Origin: Bradyrhizobium erythrophlei
GTDB lineage: Bacteria > Pseudomonadota > Alphaproteobacteria > Rhizobiales > Xanthobacteraceae
Assembly (NCBI RefSeq): GCF_900129505.1
Contig: NZ_LT670818.1
Location: 4,125,001 to 4,189,000, forward strand
Reading direction: 5' to 3'
DNA: 64,000 bases
The notes under the pieces are model-generated. The model was not told where the DNA came from and did not search any database. It saw only the letters and a list, made by a program, of their open reading frames with translations. Position 1 is the stretch's first letter. Each line of letters opens with the position of its first letter. This document shows, piece after piece, positions 9,628 to 18,768 of the stretch. Position numbers and translations under genes: made by a program.

Positions 9628-10248
9628 CTACAGCAGCTTCAGATCGGGGCCCGGGTTAAGCTGATCGTAGGCCTTATTTACCTCGGCGTTGCGTGCCGCA
9701 AAGACGGCATATGGGATTGAGCCCTCTCGAAATTCGCCCTTGTCGTCTGGCTGGACTTGTTGGCCTCTGGCGTCGACCCACCAGTTCATCTTTTCCAAAA
9801 AATCCTTCGGATCGCTGCCGGGCTTGGCTTGGACAATCGCTTTTACCATTAGATCTTTATCTATTCCCTCTCGCTTCAGATATTCATCCAGCTGTGCTCG
9901 CACTTTCTTGTCTTTCGCCGGGTTCTCGTTGATGAACCGTGCTTTACCAATTTCAGTCTTCTTACCGGCATCATTATACGCCGCGATTGCTTCCTCCGCC
10001 GCGGCTTTCCCCAAGGCTCGCCCGTGATCGAGATTGCTGTGATTCCATTTGAAATTGATGTGCGCGGGCACATGAATCTCAACGACCGTGCCTGTCCACT
10101 TGCGGGGCTCGTCACATTTGACATGGTATTTGAACAGCTTGACGTCGTCTTCGCCGACGGTCGCCGCAAACAACTGGCAGAGATTTGCCAGGGCATCGTG
10201 AAGGTTCTCCGGTTTGCGGATTTGCTTCGAATCCACAATCCTGCTCAC
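9628..10248 (-). CDS. Hypothetical protein paired with a patatin-like protein
   Basis: A 206-residue acidic, soluble-looking protein that I do not recognise. It has no signal peptide or membrane helix and contains a Lys/Asp/Glu-rich central helix (residues about 95-150). The GTG start at 10248 touches the TGA stop of the upstream patatin-like gene and sits 8 bases from GAGGAG. This indicates translational coupling, so the two proteins probably work together. An alternative start in another frame would not give this product. It ends 7 bases from the stop of the convergent cyclase gene. Confidence 0.8.
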   Translation of the reverse strand: MSRIVDSKQIRKPENLHDALANLCQLFAATVGEDDVKLFKYHVKCDEPRKWTGTVVEIHVPAHINFKWNHSNLDHGRALGKAAAEEAIAAYNDAGKKTEIGKARFINENPAKDKKVRAQLDEYLKREGIDKDLMVKAIVQAKPGSDPKDFLEKMNWWVDARGQQVQPDDKGEFREGSIPYAVFAARNAEVNKAYDQLNPGPDLKLL

Positions 10249-11112
10249 TCATATCTCCTCTAGATCATCATGTTCTTGGAGCAGGCTCTCGAAGTTGACC
10301 GTATCAACTAGCGCCCCTTCGCAGTACGTCTTTCTGCCCATTTCTACAGTTTCCTCAATGAAGGGCAGAGCCGAACACGCACATAAGGTGGATGGGCCAA
10401 TATCCCCCACGTACGCTTTGTCCATCATTCGACGGTTGCAAAACAAGGCGAGCTTCTGGTCATCAAGATTCCAAGCGTTGTGAAAGATGACTGGCTTTTC
10501 GGGCTTTTTCAGCTCCTCGAAATTTATGTCTTTCATGAACTGGCTTTCCGGATAGTTAATCCTGGACAGGCCGGTGACATTGGAAAGATACATCATTGAC
10601 GTCAAATAACGGACGAAAGGATTGGGCGCCATCGCCTGATTGAGAATCCATTTGTTTATATCTCCCTCGTCCAATTTCTTGAACTTTCTCCCGTTGTCTT
10701 TGTCAGGCAGGTGATCGAAAAGAAGCGACATGGAGTCCTGGAAGGCATCCATCATTTTGTATGGGTCCCAATAGAAATCTTTATAATTGTCAGAGTCTCT
10801 GACGAAGTTACTCAAAGCCTTCCGGGTGCTCCCCCAATCCGGCCCGAACACGGTATTTATGGGAAAGCGCTCATAACTTTCATCGTCGCGAAACACACCA
10901 TTCTTGAAGAATTGATAGGTCTGTTCGGCCCTGTCTTTGTCTCTGACTATCTTATTATCGTATTGGTTATAAACGATGCCAACCCAAGCGCCGATGCAGG
11001 ACAATGCCCACACATCAAACGCTATATCGTTAGCGGCAAGAGCTTCCAGAACCCCGATGTGCAGTCCTGCTGCCGGCCCGCCACCGCCGAGCGTAATTGC
11101 TCGCTTCACCAT
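10249..11112 (-). CDS. Patatin-like protein with substituted active-site residues
   Basis: A 287-residue protein of the patatin-like phospholipase fold. The oxyanion-hole motif is present near the start (ITLGGGGPAAGLHIGVLEAL). The nucleophile elbow, GxSxG in active members, reads LSCIG (residues about 37-41), so Cys replaces Ser. The Asp of the DG(G/A) motif is Glu in YCEGALVDTV near residue 265. It may use a Cys/Glu pair or be a non-catalytic binding protein. A long insertion rich in Asp, Lys and aromatic residues separates the two motifs. It is the first gene of a two-gene operon with the unrecognised 206-residue protein. No signal peptide. Confidence 0.8.
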   Translation of the reverse strand: MVKRAITLGGGGPAAGLHIGVLEALAANDIAFDVWALSCIGAWVGIVYNQYDNKIVRDKDRAEQTYQFFKNGVFRDDESYERFPINTVFGPDWGSTRKALSNFVRDSDNYKDFYWDPYKMMDAFQDSMSLLFDHLPDKDNGRKFKKLDEGDINKWILNQAMAPNPFVRYLTSMMYLSNVTGLSRINYPESQFMKDINFEELKKPEKPVIFHNAWNLDDQKLALFCNRRMMDKAYVGDIGPSTLCACSALPFIEETVEMGRKTYCEGALVDTVNFESLLQEHDDLEEI

Positions 11113-11563
11113 TGGCTCCTCCCTCTAACTTCCGGTGTACCTATAATTGTTGCTCCGATCGAGTTTTGACTTGGTGAACATGAGGAAGTTAGTTGTTTTG
11201 TGGACGCTTGGAAAGCGATCGCCCGGCGGACAGATGCGTGCGCGACTCACTGTAAGTAATTTAATACGACAGCAGCGCTGACGCAGAAGCTGCTCGCCGG
11301 ACGCACCTATCAACTGGTTTGAAAACGCGGTGTGTCACGCATTTGAAACCGGTACGCGTGTTCATCGTGTCGGCCTTTACCTCGCGAGCCTCCTTTCTCA
11401 TTCCAATCAGCCGCGTCGGCGTCTGCCAAGCTGGAGCTTGTACGACTTACGATCCCTTGTATTGTGAAGCGAAGCATGCGGAACTCGCCTGGCTGCTGTC
11501 TGAAGCGCGGGTCACCATAAGCAGGCGCGAACCAACGTGCCGGTTTTTGGGATGGAGGCCGAC
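11113..11563. other. Divergent intergenic region
   Basis: About 450 bases between the patatin-like gene and the acyl-CoA ligase operon. The part next to the patatin gene is relatively AT-rich. Small frames on both strands lack family features. Promoters for both directions are expected here but I could not identify them. Confidence 0.45.
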
Positions 11564-13534
11564 ATGGCCGTTGGAGGTTCGTTTGAAACGTTCCCCAAGT
11601 TGCTTCTACGAAATGCCGCGCGGTTTGGAAGCCGTCCGGCGTTTCGGCAAAAGGATCTTGGCATCTGGCAGACGTGGACCTGGACCCAAGTCGCCGAGAT
11701 CGTGCGTGCTTATGCCGCAGGCTTGCAGCGACTTGGACTGCAGCCAGGCGACACGATCGCCATCGTCGGTTCCAACCGGCCGAAGCTCTACTGGACCGTG
11801 ATGGCCGCGCAGACGTTGCGCGGGATTCCGGTTCCGGTCTATTCGGATGCGGTGGCTGATGAGCTTGCTTATGTCCTTGCTCACGCCGAGGTGAAGTTTG
11901 TCGCCGCGCAAGATCAGGAGCAGGTCGACAAGGTTTTGTCCGTATCCGGCCGGGTGCCGCATCTCCACAAGATTGTTTATGACGAACCGCGTGGACTCCG
12001 TGACTACGATCACAGCCGATTGATCGCAATCCACGATGTAATCGAAGACGGTCGCGCCGCGCTTGCGGCCGACGCTGCGCTTGGCGGGCAGATCGATGAC
12101 ATCATCCGGCAGGGTGAAGGTTCTGACATCTCGATTATCCTCTACACCTCGGGAACAACCGGCGCGTCGAAGGGCGTCATGCTGTCGGCGCGAAGCTGCG
12201 TCGATGCTGTGACGGATACTGTCAAGTTCGACGGACTGACCGACAACGACGTGGCGCTCGCCTATCTGCCGCTCGCCTGGGTGGGTGATCATTATCTCAA
12301 CTATGCACAGGGCCTTGCCGCAGGATTCTGCATGGCATGTCCCGAGAGCCGTGAGACCATCGAGCAGGATTTGCGCGAGATCGGACCAACCTTCTATTTC
12401 GCTCCGCCGCGCGTTTTCGAAAACATGCTGACGCGAATGATGATCCGCATGGAGGACGCCGCGGATATCAAGCGGCGAATGTTCAACTACTTCCTTGGCA
12501 TTGCGCGGCGGCATGGCGAGTCGATTTTGACCGGCAAGCCGGTGCCGCTCTCAGGCCGGCTGCTCTATGCGCTCGGGCGCTTGATGGTCTACGAGCCCCT
12601 CAAAAACGCTCTTGGCCTGTCTCGCGTGCGCGTTGCCTACACAGCCGGTGAGGCCATCGGTCCGGATCTTTTCGCGTTTTACCGCTCGATCGGATTGAAC
12701 CTGAAGCAACTCTATGGTCAGACCGAAGCGTTCCTTTATGTGACCTGTCAGCCTGACGGCGAGATCTACTCCGATACGGTTGGCCCGGCGGCGCCGAACG
12801 TCGACATCCGCATTGCGGAGTCAGGGGAAGTGCAGTTCCGCTCACCCGGCATGTTTGTCGGATATTTCAAGGATCAGGCGAAGACTGCGGAAACCTTGAC
12901 GTCCGACGGTTACGTCAAGACCGGCGATGCCGGTTTCTTCGACGAGAAGACAGGACATCTGAAGATCATCGATCGCGCGAAGGATGTCGGCCGGCTGGCT
13001 GACGGCACGATGTTTGCGCCGAAATATCTCGAGAACAGATTGAAGTTCTTTCCCAACATCAAGGAAGCGGTCGCTTACGGAGACGCAAGGGAGTTCGTTT
13101 GCGCCATTCTCAATATCGACCCGGCGGCTGTGGCGAACTGGGCCGAACGAAACAACATCGCCTACGGTTCCTACCAGGAGCTGGCGGGGCATCCGCGGGT
13201 CTACGACATGGTAGCGAAAGATGTTGCCGAGGTGAACCGCTCCCTCGCGGAGGAAAAGGTGATGGCGGGCGCGCAGATTCGCCGCTTTCTCATCTTGCAT
13301 AAGGAACTCGACGCAGACGATGGCGAATTGACCCGCACGCAGAAAGTTCGCCGCGGGTTCATTGCCGAGCGCTATGCACCGCTGGTCACGGCGCTCTACA
13401 ACGGTTCGCATGAAGCCGACATCTCCACCGAAGTCACTTTTGAGGATGGCCGCAAGGGTGTGATCGCGGCACGGGTCAAGATACGTGACTTGCAAGTATC
13501 TCGCTCGACGGAATCTCTGGGGAAGGCCGCATGA
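11564..13534 (+). CDS. AMP-forming acyl-CoA ligase (FadD-like)
   Basis: About 656 residues of the adenylate-forming superfamily. It would activate a carboxylic acid to its CoA thioester with ATP. The P-loop signature is SIILYTSGTTGASKGVML, the second motif is LYGQTEAFLYV, and the hinge region reads YVKTGDAGFFDEKTGHLKII. I prefer the ATG at 11564 (GGAGG 5 bases upstream); ATG 11552 and GTG 11537 are in frame too. The stop overlaps the start of the LivG gene by 4 bases (ATGA), so ligase and transporter are co-expressed. The context suggests that the imported substrate is CoA-activated on entry. Chain length or aromatic preference cannot be read. Confidence 0.88.
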   Translation: MAVGGSFETFPKLLLRNAARFGSRPAFRQKDLGIWQTWTWTQVAEIVRAYAAGLQRLGLQPGDTIAIVGSNRPKLYWTVMAAQTLRGIPVPVYSDAVADELAYVLAHAEVKFVAAQDQEQVDKVLSVSGRVPHLHKIVYDEPRGLRDYDHSRLIAIHDVIEDGRAALAADAALGGQIDDIIRQGEGSDISIILYTSGTTGASKGVMLSARSCVDAVTDTVKFDGLTDNDVALAYLPLAWVGDHYLNYAQGLAAGFCMACPESRETIEQDLREIGPTFYFAPPRVFENMLTRMMIRMEDAADIKRRMFNYFLGIARRHGESILTGKPVPLSGRLLYALGRLMVYEPLKNALGLSRVRVAYTAGEAIGPDLFAFYRSIGLNLKQLYGQTEAFLYVTCQPDGEIYSDTVGPAAPNVDIRIAESGEVQFRSPGMFVGYFKDQAKTAETLTSDGYVKTGDAGFFDEKTGHLKIIDRAKDVGRLADGTMFAPKYLENRLKFFPNIKEAVAYGDAREFVCAILNIDPAAVANWAERNNIAYGSYQELAGHPRVYDMVAKDVAEVNRSLAEEKVMAGAQIRRFLILHKELDADDGELTRTQKVRRGFIAERYAPLVTALYNGSHEADISTEVTFEDGRKGVIAARVKIRDLQVSRSTESLGKAA

Positions 13535-14316
13535 GGGCGCCGGACACGAACGAAATCCTGCTTCAGGTCGAGGGCGTATCGCTGGCGTTTGGCGGCGTGA
13601 AAGCGCTGACGGATATTTCGTTCGATATCATGAAGGGCGAAATTCGCGCCATTATCGGACCGAATGGCGCCGGCAAGACCTCGATGCTCAACGTCATCAA
13701 CGGGTTCTATCATCCCGATCATGGCGCCATCACTTTCAAGGGACGCACCCGCGCCAGGATGCGGCCTTTCGAGGCGTCCCGTGGCGGCATCGCGCGCACT
13801 TTTCAGAACGTCGCACTGTTCAAGGGAATGAGCGCGCTCGACAATATTATGGCTGGCCGCACATTGAAGATGCGCCGGGGCCTTCTGTGGCAGATGCTGC
13901 GCTTCGGCCCTGCACTGGCGGAGGAGATCGAGCATCGGCACCGGGTCGAGGAGATCGTCGATTTTCTGGAAATTGAGGCGATCCGGAAGGTGCCGGTTGC
14001 ACGCTTGCCATACGGCCTGCAGAAGCGCGTCGAACTCGGTCGCGCTCTTGCGATGGAGCCTGATCTTCTTCTCCTCGACGAGCCGATGGCAGGCATGAAC
14101 CTCGAAGAGAAGGCGGACATGTCGCGGTTCATCGTCGACGTAAACGACCATTACGGCACGACCATCGCGCTGATCGAGCACGACATGGCCGTTGTGATGG
14201 ATCTCTCCCATCGGGTTGTGGTGCTCGATCATGGCGTGAAGATTGCTGACGGCACGCCGGATGAGGTCAAGAAGAATCAGGCCGTCATCGACGCTTATCT
14301 CGGCGTCACACACTAA
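13531..14316 (+). CDS. livG: LIV-type ABC transporter ATPase LivG
   Basis: A 261-residue ATPase of the branched-chain amino acid/organic acid uptake family. Walker A is GPNGAGKTS, the signature region is ARLPYGLQKRVELGRAL (degenerate LSGGQ), Walker B is DLLLLDEPMAG, and the switch His lies in ALIEHDM. LivG-type proteins have an insertion after Walker A that is visible here (ARTFQNVALFKGMSALDNI). It overlaps the ligase gene by 4 bases and precedes LivH by 10. It pairs with LivF (17929-18768) on the inner membrane face. Confidence 0.93.
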   Translation: MRAPDTNEILLQVEGVSLAFGGVKALTDISFDIMKGEIRAIIGPNGAGKTSMLNVINGFYHPDHGAITFKGRTRARMRPFEASRGGIARTFQNVALFKGMSALDNIMAGRTLKMRRGLLWQMLRFGPALAEEIEHRHRVEEIVDFLEIEAIRKVPVARLPYGLQKRVELGRALAMEPDLLLLDEPMAGMNLEEKADMSRFIVDVNDHYGTTIALIEHDMAVVMDLSHRVVVLDHGVKIADGTPDEVKKNQAVIDAYLGVTH

Positions 14317-14326
14317 GGAGCATTGC

Positions 14327-15256
14327 GTGATCGCATTGGGTCAATTTCTCGAAGTGCTGATCGGCGGATTGATGTCCGGCGTGCTCTATTCGCTGGTTGC
14401 GCTCGGCTTCGTGCTGATCTTCAAAGCATCCGGTGTCTTCAATTTTGCGCAAGGTGCAATGGTATTGCTCGCAGGGCTTGCGCTGGTTCGCTCGCTCGAC
14501 CTCCTGGCGGCCAACGGCTTCCCGCTTTGGGCTGCGATCATCCTCGGCATCGGCTTCGCTGCGGTGATCATGGCGATAACGGCCTGGCTGATCGAGCGGC
14601 TCGTGATCGGACCTCTTGTGAACCAGGACGCCCTCACGCTGTTCATGTCCACGATCGGCGTGACATTCATCCTAGAGGGTGCTTCGCAGATGATCTTCGG
14701 TTCCGATGTTTATCCGTTGCGGCTGTTCCCGACGGACGCCTGGTTCCTGTTCGAAAGTCACTTTCCGGGTGGAATTCTGGTCAACAAGCTGGACGTCTGG
14801 GGCGGCTTTATCGCCGGCATTCTGGTCGCCGGCCTCGCGATCTTCTTCCAACGTACCAAGACCGGTCGCGCACTCAGGGCGGTTGCCGACGACCACCTGG
14901 CCGCGCAGTCGGTCGGGATTCCAATCAGCTGGATCTGGTTCGTGGTCTGGCTTGTTGCCGGTCTCGTTGCGCTGGTTGCGGCGACCGTGTGGGGTACCAA
15001 GCTGGGCGTTCAGTTCTCCATCACGTTTCTCGCGCTGAAGGCCTTGCCGGTTCTGATCATTGGCGGCTTTACCTCCGTTCCAGGAGCCATCGTCGGCGGG
15101 CTCATTGTCGGTGCGGGCGAGAAGATCGCCGAGGTGTTCCTGGGGCCGCATATGGGCGGCGGTATCGAATATTGGTTCGCCTATGTGCTGGCGTTGGCGA
15201 TGCTGCTCGTGCGGCCGCAAGGGCTGTTCGGCGAGCGGATCATCGAACGAATCTGA
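14327..15256 (+). CDS. livH: LIV-type ABC transporter permease LivH
   Basis: A 309-residue inner-membrane permease with about eight hydrophobic helices. The start is a GTG at 14327 following AAGGAG; the open frame extends upstream but there it overlaps the LivG gene. Typical LivH features include LYSLVALGFVLIFKASGVFNF early on and the cytoplasmic loop TKTGRALRAVADDHLAAQSVG. It forms the channel with LivM. An altered-frame 730-codon frame overlying this and the next gene is an artefact of GC-rich sequence. Confidence 0.92.
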   Translation: MIALGQFLEVLIGGLMSGVLYSLVALGFVLIFKASGVFNFAQGAMVLLAGLALVRSLDLLAANGFPLWAAIILGIGFAAVIMAITAWLIERLVIGPLVNQDALTLFMSTIGVTFILEGASQMIFGSDVYPLRLFPTDAWFLFESHFPGGILVNKLDVWGGFIAGILVAGLAIFFQRTKTGRALRAVADDHLAAQSVGIPISWIWFVVWLVAGLVALVAATVWGTKLGVQFSITFLALKALPVLIIGGFTSVPGAIVGGLIVGAGEKIAEVFLGPHMGGGIEYWFAYVLALAMLLVRPQGLFGERIIERI

Positions 15257-15271
15257 CACGAGGAGTTAGTC

Positions 15272-16399
15272 GTGCTTTATCGCGAGGCTGGCCAATTCAA
15301 GACGACCTACGCGGAGGATATGGCGATCTTCCCGATCCGCCAGGACCGGATAGCGCTCGCCATCTTGCTGGGGATCGCCTTCATTGGGGTGCCGCTGCTG
15401 GCGACTTTCCACATTTGGCCGCTCGGCAGCGACTATCTGCTGCGCGCCATTCTGCTGCCCTTCCTGATCCTCGCACTCGCCGCGATCGGCGTAAACGTTC
15501 TCGTCGGCTATTGCGGCCAGATCTCGCTCGGCAGCGGCGCGTTCATGGCCATCGGCGCCTACTCTGCTTACAAGTTGGCGACCGGCGTTCATATTCCGCT
15601 CGCCTGGCTTGGCTCCGCGCTTTCGATCCCGCCATTGCCCGTGCTGTCATCCATTTTGCTCGGCGGGCTCACGGCGGCGGTTGCCGGAATCCTCTTCGGT
15701 GTTCCCAGTCTACGGATCAAGGGCCTCTATCTGGCTGTTGCGACGCTCGCAGCGCAGTTCTTCTTCGACTGGGTGTTCCTGCGGGTGTCGTGGTTCACCA
15801 ATTACGCGCCGTCAGGGTCGGTCAATGCGCCGGCACTGAATTTCGTCGGTCTGGTCCTGGACACGCCGATCGAGCGCTATCTGCTATGCCTGACCTTCGC
15901 AACGGTGTTCGCGGTTCTGGCGAAGAACCTCGTTCGCGGCAATCTCGGCAGACAATGGATGGCAATCCGCGACATGGACATCGCCGCCGAGCTGATCGGT
16001 ATCCGGCCACTCTACGCAAAGCTCACGGCTTTCGCGGTCTCTTCATTTATCGTCGGCGTGGCGGGCGCACTCTGGGCGTTCGTCTATCTGGGCTCGTGGG
16101 AGCCGCTCGCGTTCTCGATCGACCGTTCGCTGCAGCTCTTGTTTATGGTGATCATCGGCGGGCTGGGATCGATCATGGGGTCGTTCGTAGGTGCGGCCTT
16201 TATCCTCATTCTGCCGATCATGCTGAACCTGATTCCAACCCAGCTCGGCGTGCCGCTGTCGACAGAAACGATCACTCACCTGGAATTCATCATCTTCGGA
16301 TCGTTGATCTGCTTTCTTCTCATCAAGGAGCCACATGGATTTGCCCGGCTCATATCGATTGGCAAGGAGAAGCTCAGACTCTGGCCGTTTCCGTACTGA
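15272..16399 (+). CDS. livM: LIV-type ABC transporter permease LivM
   Basis: A 375-residue inner-membrane permease, the partner of LivH. The GTG start at 15272 follows AGGAG by 6 bases. It has a soluble N-terminal segment of about 30 residues and then multiple helices. Hallmarks are NVLVGYCGQISLGSGAFMAI and the cytoplasmic loop GRQWMAIRDMDIAAELIGI. The spacing to LivH is 15 bases. Confidence 0.92.
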   Translation: MLYREAGQFKTTYAEDMAIFPIRQDRIALAILLGIAFIGVPLLATFHIWPLGSDYLLRAILLPFLILALAAIGVNVLVGYCGQISLGSGAFMAIGAYSAYKLATGVHIPLAWLGSALSIPPLPVLSSILLGGLTAAVAGILFGVPSLRIKGLYLAVATLAAQFFFDWVFLRVSWFTNYAPSGSVNAPALNFVGLVLDTPIERYLLCLTFATVFAVLAKNLVRGNLGRQWMAIRDMDIAAELIGIRPLYAKLTAFAVSSFIVGVAGALWAFVYLGSWEPLAFSIDRSLQLLFMVIIGGLGSIMGSFVGAAFILILPIMLNLIPTQLGVPLSTETITHLEFIIFGSLICFLLIKEPHGFARLISIGKEKLRLWPFPY

Positions 16400-16532
16400 A
16401 GGGGGCGGTCAATGCAAAGGAAGCCAGCGATCGCAATGCGGAGCGGCAGTCGTTGGCAGAAGGAGCAAGGAAGCCCGCAAAACAAAACAAGATCCGGTAC
16501 CGCAAACCGGACTGAACGAGGAGGAGATTGAT

Positions 16533-17852
16533 ATGTTACGCAACAAACTGTTGCTGGCGGCAGCCATACTATCAGGCGCGGCACTTGCCGCTCCGGCTGC
16601 AGCGCAGGACGAGCAGTTCATCCCGATACTGTCCTACCGGACGGGCGCATACGCCGTGAATGGCGCACCGTACGCAAACGGCGTGGCCGACTATTACAAC
16701 CTGATCAACGAGCGCGACGGCGGGATCAACGGCGTCAAGCTTCTGGTCGAGGAATGCGAGACCGGCTACGCCACCGACAAGGGCGTTGAGTGTTACGAGC
16801 GTCTTAAAGGCAAGGGCCCGACCGGCGCAGCGTTCTTCAATCCGCTGTCGACCGGCATTACATTCGCCCTCACCGAAAAGACCGCGACGGACAAGATCCC
16901 GATTATTACGATGGGCTATGGCCGCGCCGATTCGAAGAACGGAGCCGTGTTCTCGTACAATTTCCCGCTGCTCGGAACGTACTGGTCAGCGGCCGATATC
17001 GCGATCCAGCACGTCGCCAAGGAGGTCGGCGGCTTCGACAAGCTGAAGGGCAAGAAGATTTCGCTGGTCTATCACGACAGCCCGTACGGCAAGGAGCCAA
17101 TCCCGGCGCTGCAGGTGCTGGCACAGAAGTACGGCTTCGAGTTTACACCGATCCCGGTCACGCACCCCGGTGTCGAACAGAAGTCGCAATGGCTGGCGAT
17201 CCGCCAGAATCGGCCGGACTATGTGTTGCTCTGGGGCTGGGGCGTCATGAACGGCACGGCAATCAAGGAAGCGGCTGCGGTTGCCTATCCGCGGGACAGG
17301 ATGATCGGCGTCTGGTGGTCAGGCGCAGAACCGGATGTAACGCCCGCAGGCGATCAAGCCGCCGGCTACAAGGCGCTGATGCTTCAGCATGGTGCCGGCA
17401 AGTTCCCCGTGCACGCCGACGTGGAAAAGTACGTCTATGCAAAGGGCAAAGGTTTGTCGGAGCCTGGCAAGGTCGGCGAAATTCTCTATAACCGCGGTTT
17501 GGTGAATGCCATGCTCGGCGTGGAGGCGATCCGCAAGGCGCAGGAAAAGTTCGGCAAGAAACCGCTGACGGGCGAGCAGGTCCGTTGGGGTCTGGAGAAC
17601 CTCGACATCTCCGATGCACGTCTCAAGGAACTCGGCTTCGAGGGCATGTTGAAGCCGATCAAGATCTCCTGTTCCGATCACGAGGGCGCGCGTCTGGGGC
17701 GGGTACAGCAGTGGGACGGCAAGGGCTGGAAAGTCATCTCGGACTGGTACACGGCCAACCAATCCATCACCGAACCGCTCGTCGACGATGTTTCCGCGAA
17801 GTATGCCGCGGAGAAGAAGATTCAACCGCGCGACTGCTCGAAAGAAAGCTGA
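16533..17852 (+). CDS. livK: Periplasmic substrate-binding protein LivK type
   Basis: A 439-residue exported binding protein of the periplasmic-binding-protein type 6 family. The ATG at 16533 follows GAGGAGGAG. The signal peptide is MLRNKLLLAAAILSGAALA with cleavage near AAAQ-DEQ. The mature part opens with FIPILSYRTGAYAVNG and carries the ligand-cleft pattern NERDGGINGVKLLVEECETG. The 133-base gap before it is the largest in the operon, compatible with extra expression of this component. The ligand cannot be predicted, but the linked acyl-CoA ligase argues for an organic acid rather than an amino acid. Confidence 0.92.
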   Translation: MLRNKLLLAAAILSGAALAAPAAAQDEQFIPILSYRTGAYAVNGAPYANGVADYYNLINERDGGINGVKLLVEECETGYATDKGVECYERLKGKGPTGAAFFNPLSTGITFALTEKTATDKIPIITMGYGRADSKNGAVFSYNFPLLGTYWSAADIAIQHVAKEVGGFDKLKGKKISLVYHDSPYGKEPIPALQVLAQKYGFEFTPIPVTHPGVEQKSQWLAIRQNRPDYVLLWGWGVMNGTAIKEAAAVAYPRDRMIGVWWSGAEPDVTPAGDQAAGYKALMLQHGAGKFPVHADVEKYVYAKGKGLSEPGKVGEILYNRGLVNAMLGVEAIRKAQEKFGKKPLTGEQVRWGLENLDISDARLKELGFEGMLKPIKISCSDHEGARLGRVQQWDGKGWKVISDWYTANQSITEPLVDDVSAKYAAEKKIQPRDCSKES

Positions 17853-17928
17853 ACGCATTCGGCGATCCGGGGGGAGCGTTCGCCTCCTCCCGGATATCCC
17901 GAAGCTGCAACCGTTTGGAGGGAGCAGC

Positions 17929-18768
17929 GTGTCAATCCCTAAGGCCGTGACGGCGACAGAAGCGGCAGCGATGTTTCTGTCGGTCAACAATATCGAGGTT
18001 GTCTACAGTCACGTCATCCTCGTGTTGAAGGGTGTATCGCTGGCTGTGCCGCGGGGCGGAATTGTCGCGCTTCTCGGCGCCAATGGTGCGGGCAAGACAA
18101 CGACGCTGAAGGCGGTCTCCAATCTGCTGTATGCAGAGCGCGGCGAGGTCACCAAGGGCTCGATCATGTTCGACGGCGTCGAGGTGCAGTCCCTGTCGCC
18201 GAACGATCTGGTGCAGCGCGGCTGCATTCAGGTGATGGAGGGGCGGCGTTGCTTCGCTCACCTCACTGTCGAAGAGAATCTCCTGACCGGCGCCTTCACG
18301 CGCAGGGACGGCAAGTCCGCGATCGTGCAGGATCTGGAGCGGGTCTATGCCTATTTCCCCCGCCTCAGGGAGCGGCGTGGTTCGACCGCCGGCTATACGT
18401 CCGGCGGCGAACAGCAGATGTGCGTGATCGGCCGTGCGCTGATGTCGCGCCCGAAGATGATTCTGCTCGACGAACCTTCGATGGGCCTCGCGCCGCAGAT
18501 CGTCGAAGAGATCTTCGAGATCGTGAAGGATCTCAACGTCAAGGAAGGCGTCTCGTTTCTTCTCGCCGAGCAGAATACCAATATGGCGCTTAAATACGCC
18601 AGCCACGGATACATCCTGGAAAATGGCCGCGTGGTGATGGACGGCGAGGCGCGGGCGCTCGCCGCAAATGAGGACGTCAAGGAATTCTATCTTGGCGTCG
18701 CCGGGGACAAGCGAAAATCATTCCGCGATGTGAAGCACTACAAGCGGCGCAAACGTTGGCTCGTTTAG
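17929..18768 (+). CDS. livF: LIV-type ABC transporter ATPase LivF
   Basis: A 279-residue ATPase. The start is taken as the GTG at 17929 after GGAGGG; an internal ATG at 17971 is the alternative. Walker A is GANGAGKTTT, the signature region is GGEQQMCVIGRALMSRPK, and Walker B is MILLDEPSMGLAP. The late region (YILENGRVVMDGEA) is typical of LivF. The C-terminus carries an extra basic tail (DVKHYKRRKRWLV). It closes the six-gene operon. Confidence 0.92.
   Translation: MSIPKAVTATEAAAMFLSVNNIEVVYSHVILVLKGVSLAVPRGGIVALLGANGAGKTTTLKAVSNLLYAERGEVTKGSIMFDGVEVQSLSPNDLVQRGCIQVMEGRRCFAHLTVEENLLTGAFTRRDGKSAIVQDLERVYAYFPRLRERRGSTAGYTSGGEQQMCVIGRALMSRPKMILLDEPSMGLAPQIVEEIFEIVKDLNVKEGVSFLLAEQNTNMALKYASHGYILENGRVVMDGEARALAANEDVKEFYLGVAGDKRKSFRDVKHYKRRKRWLV

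Noticed and set aside
9628..11112. Calling the patatin operon a CBASS-type defence system with the nearby cyclase
   Set aside because: The neighbouring cyclase is a class III adenylate cyclase, not a CD-NTase, is on the opposite strand, and the patatin lacks the canonical dyad.
11310..12029. 239-codon minus frame at the start of the ligase operon
   Set aside because: Overlaps the ligase gene antisense and has shadow composition.
14323..16515. 730-codon open frame across livH and livM
   Set aside because: It is in a different frame from two clearly recognisable permeases and is rich in Arg, as expected from GC-rich out-of-frame reading.
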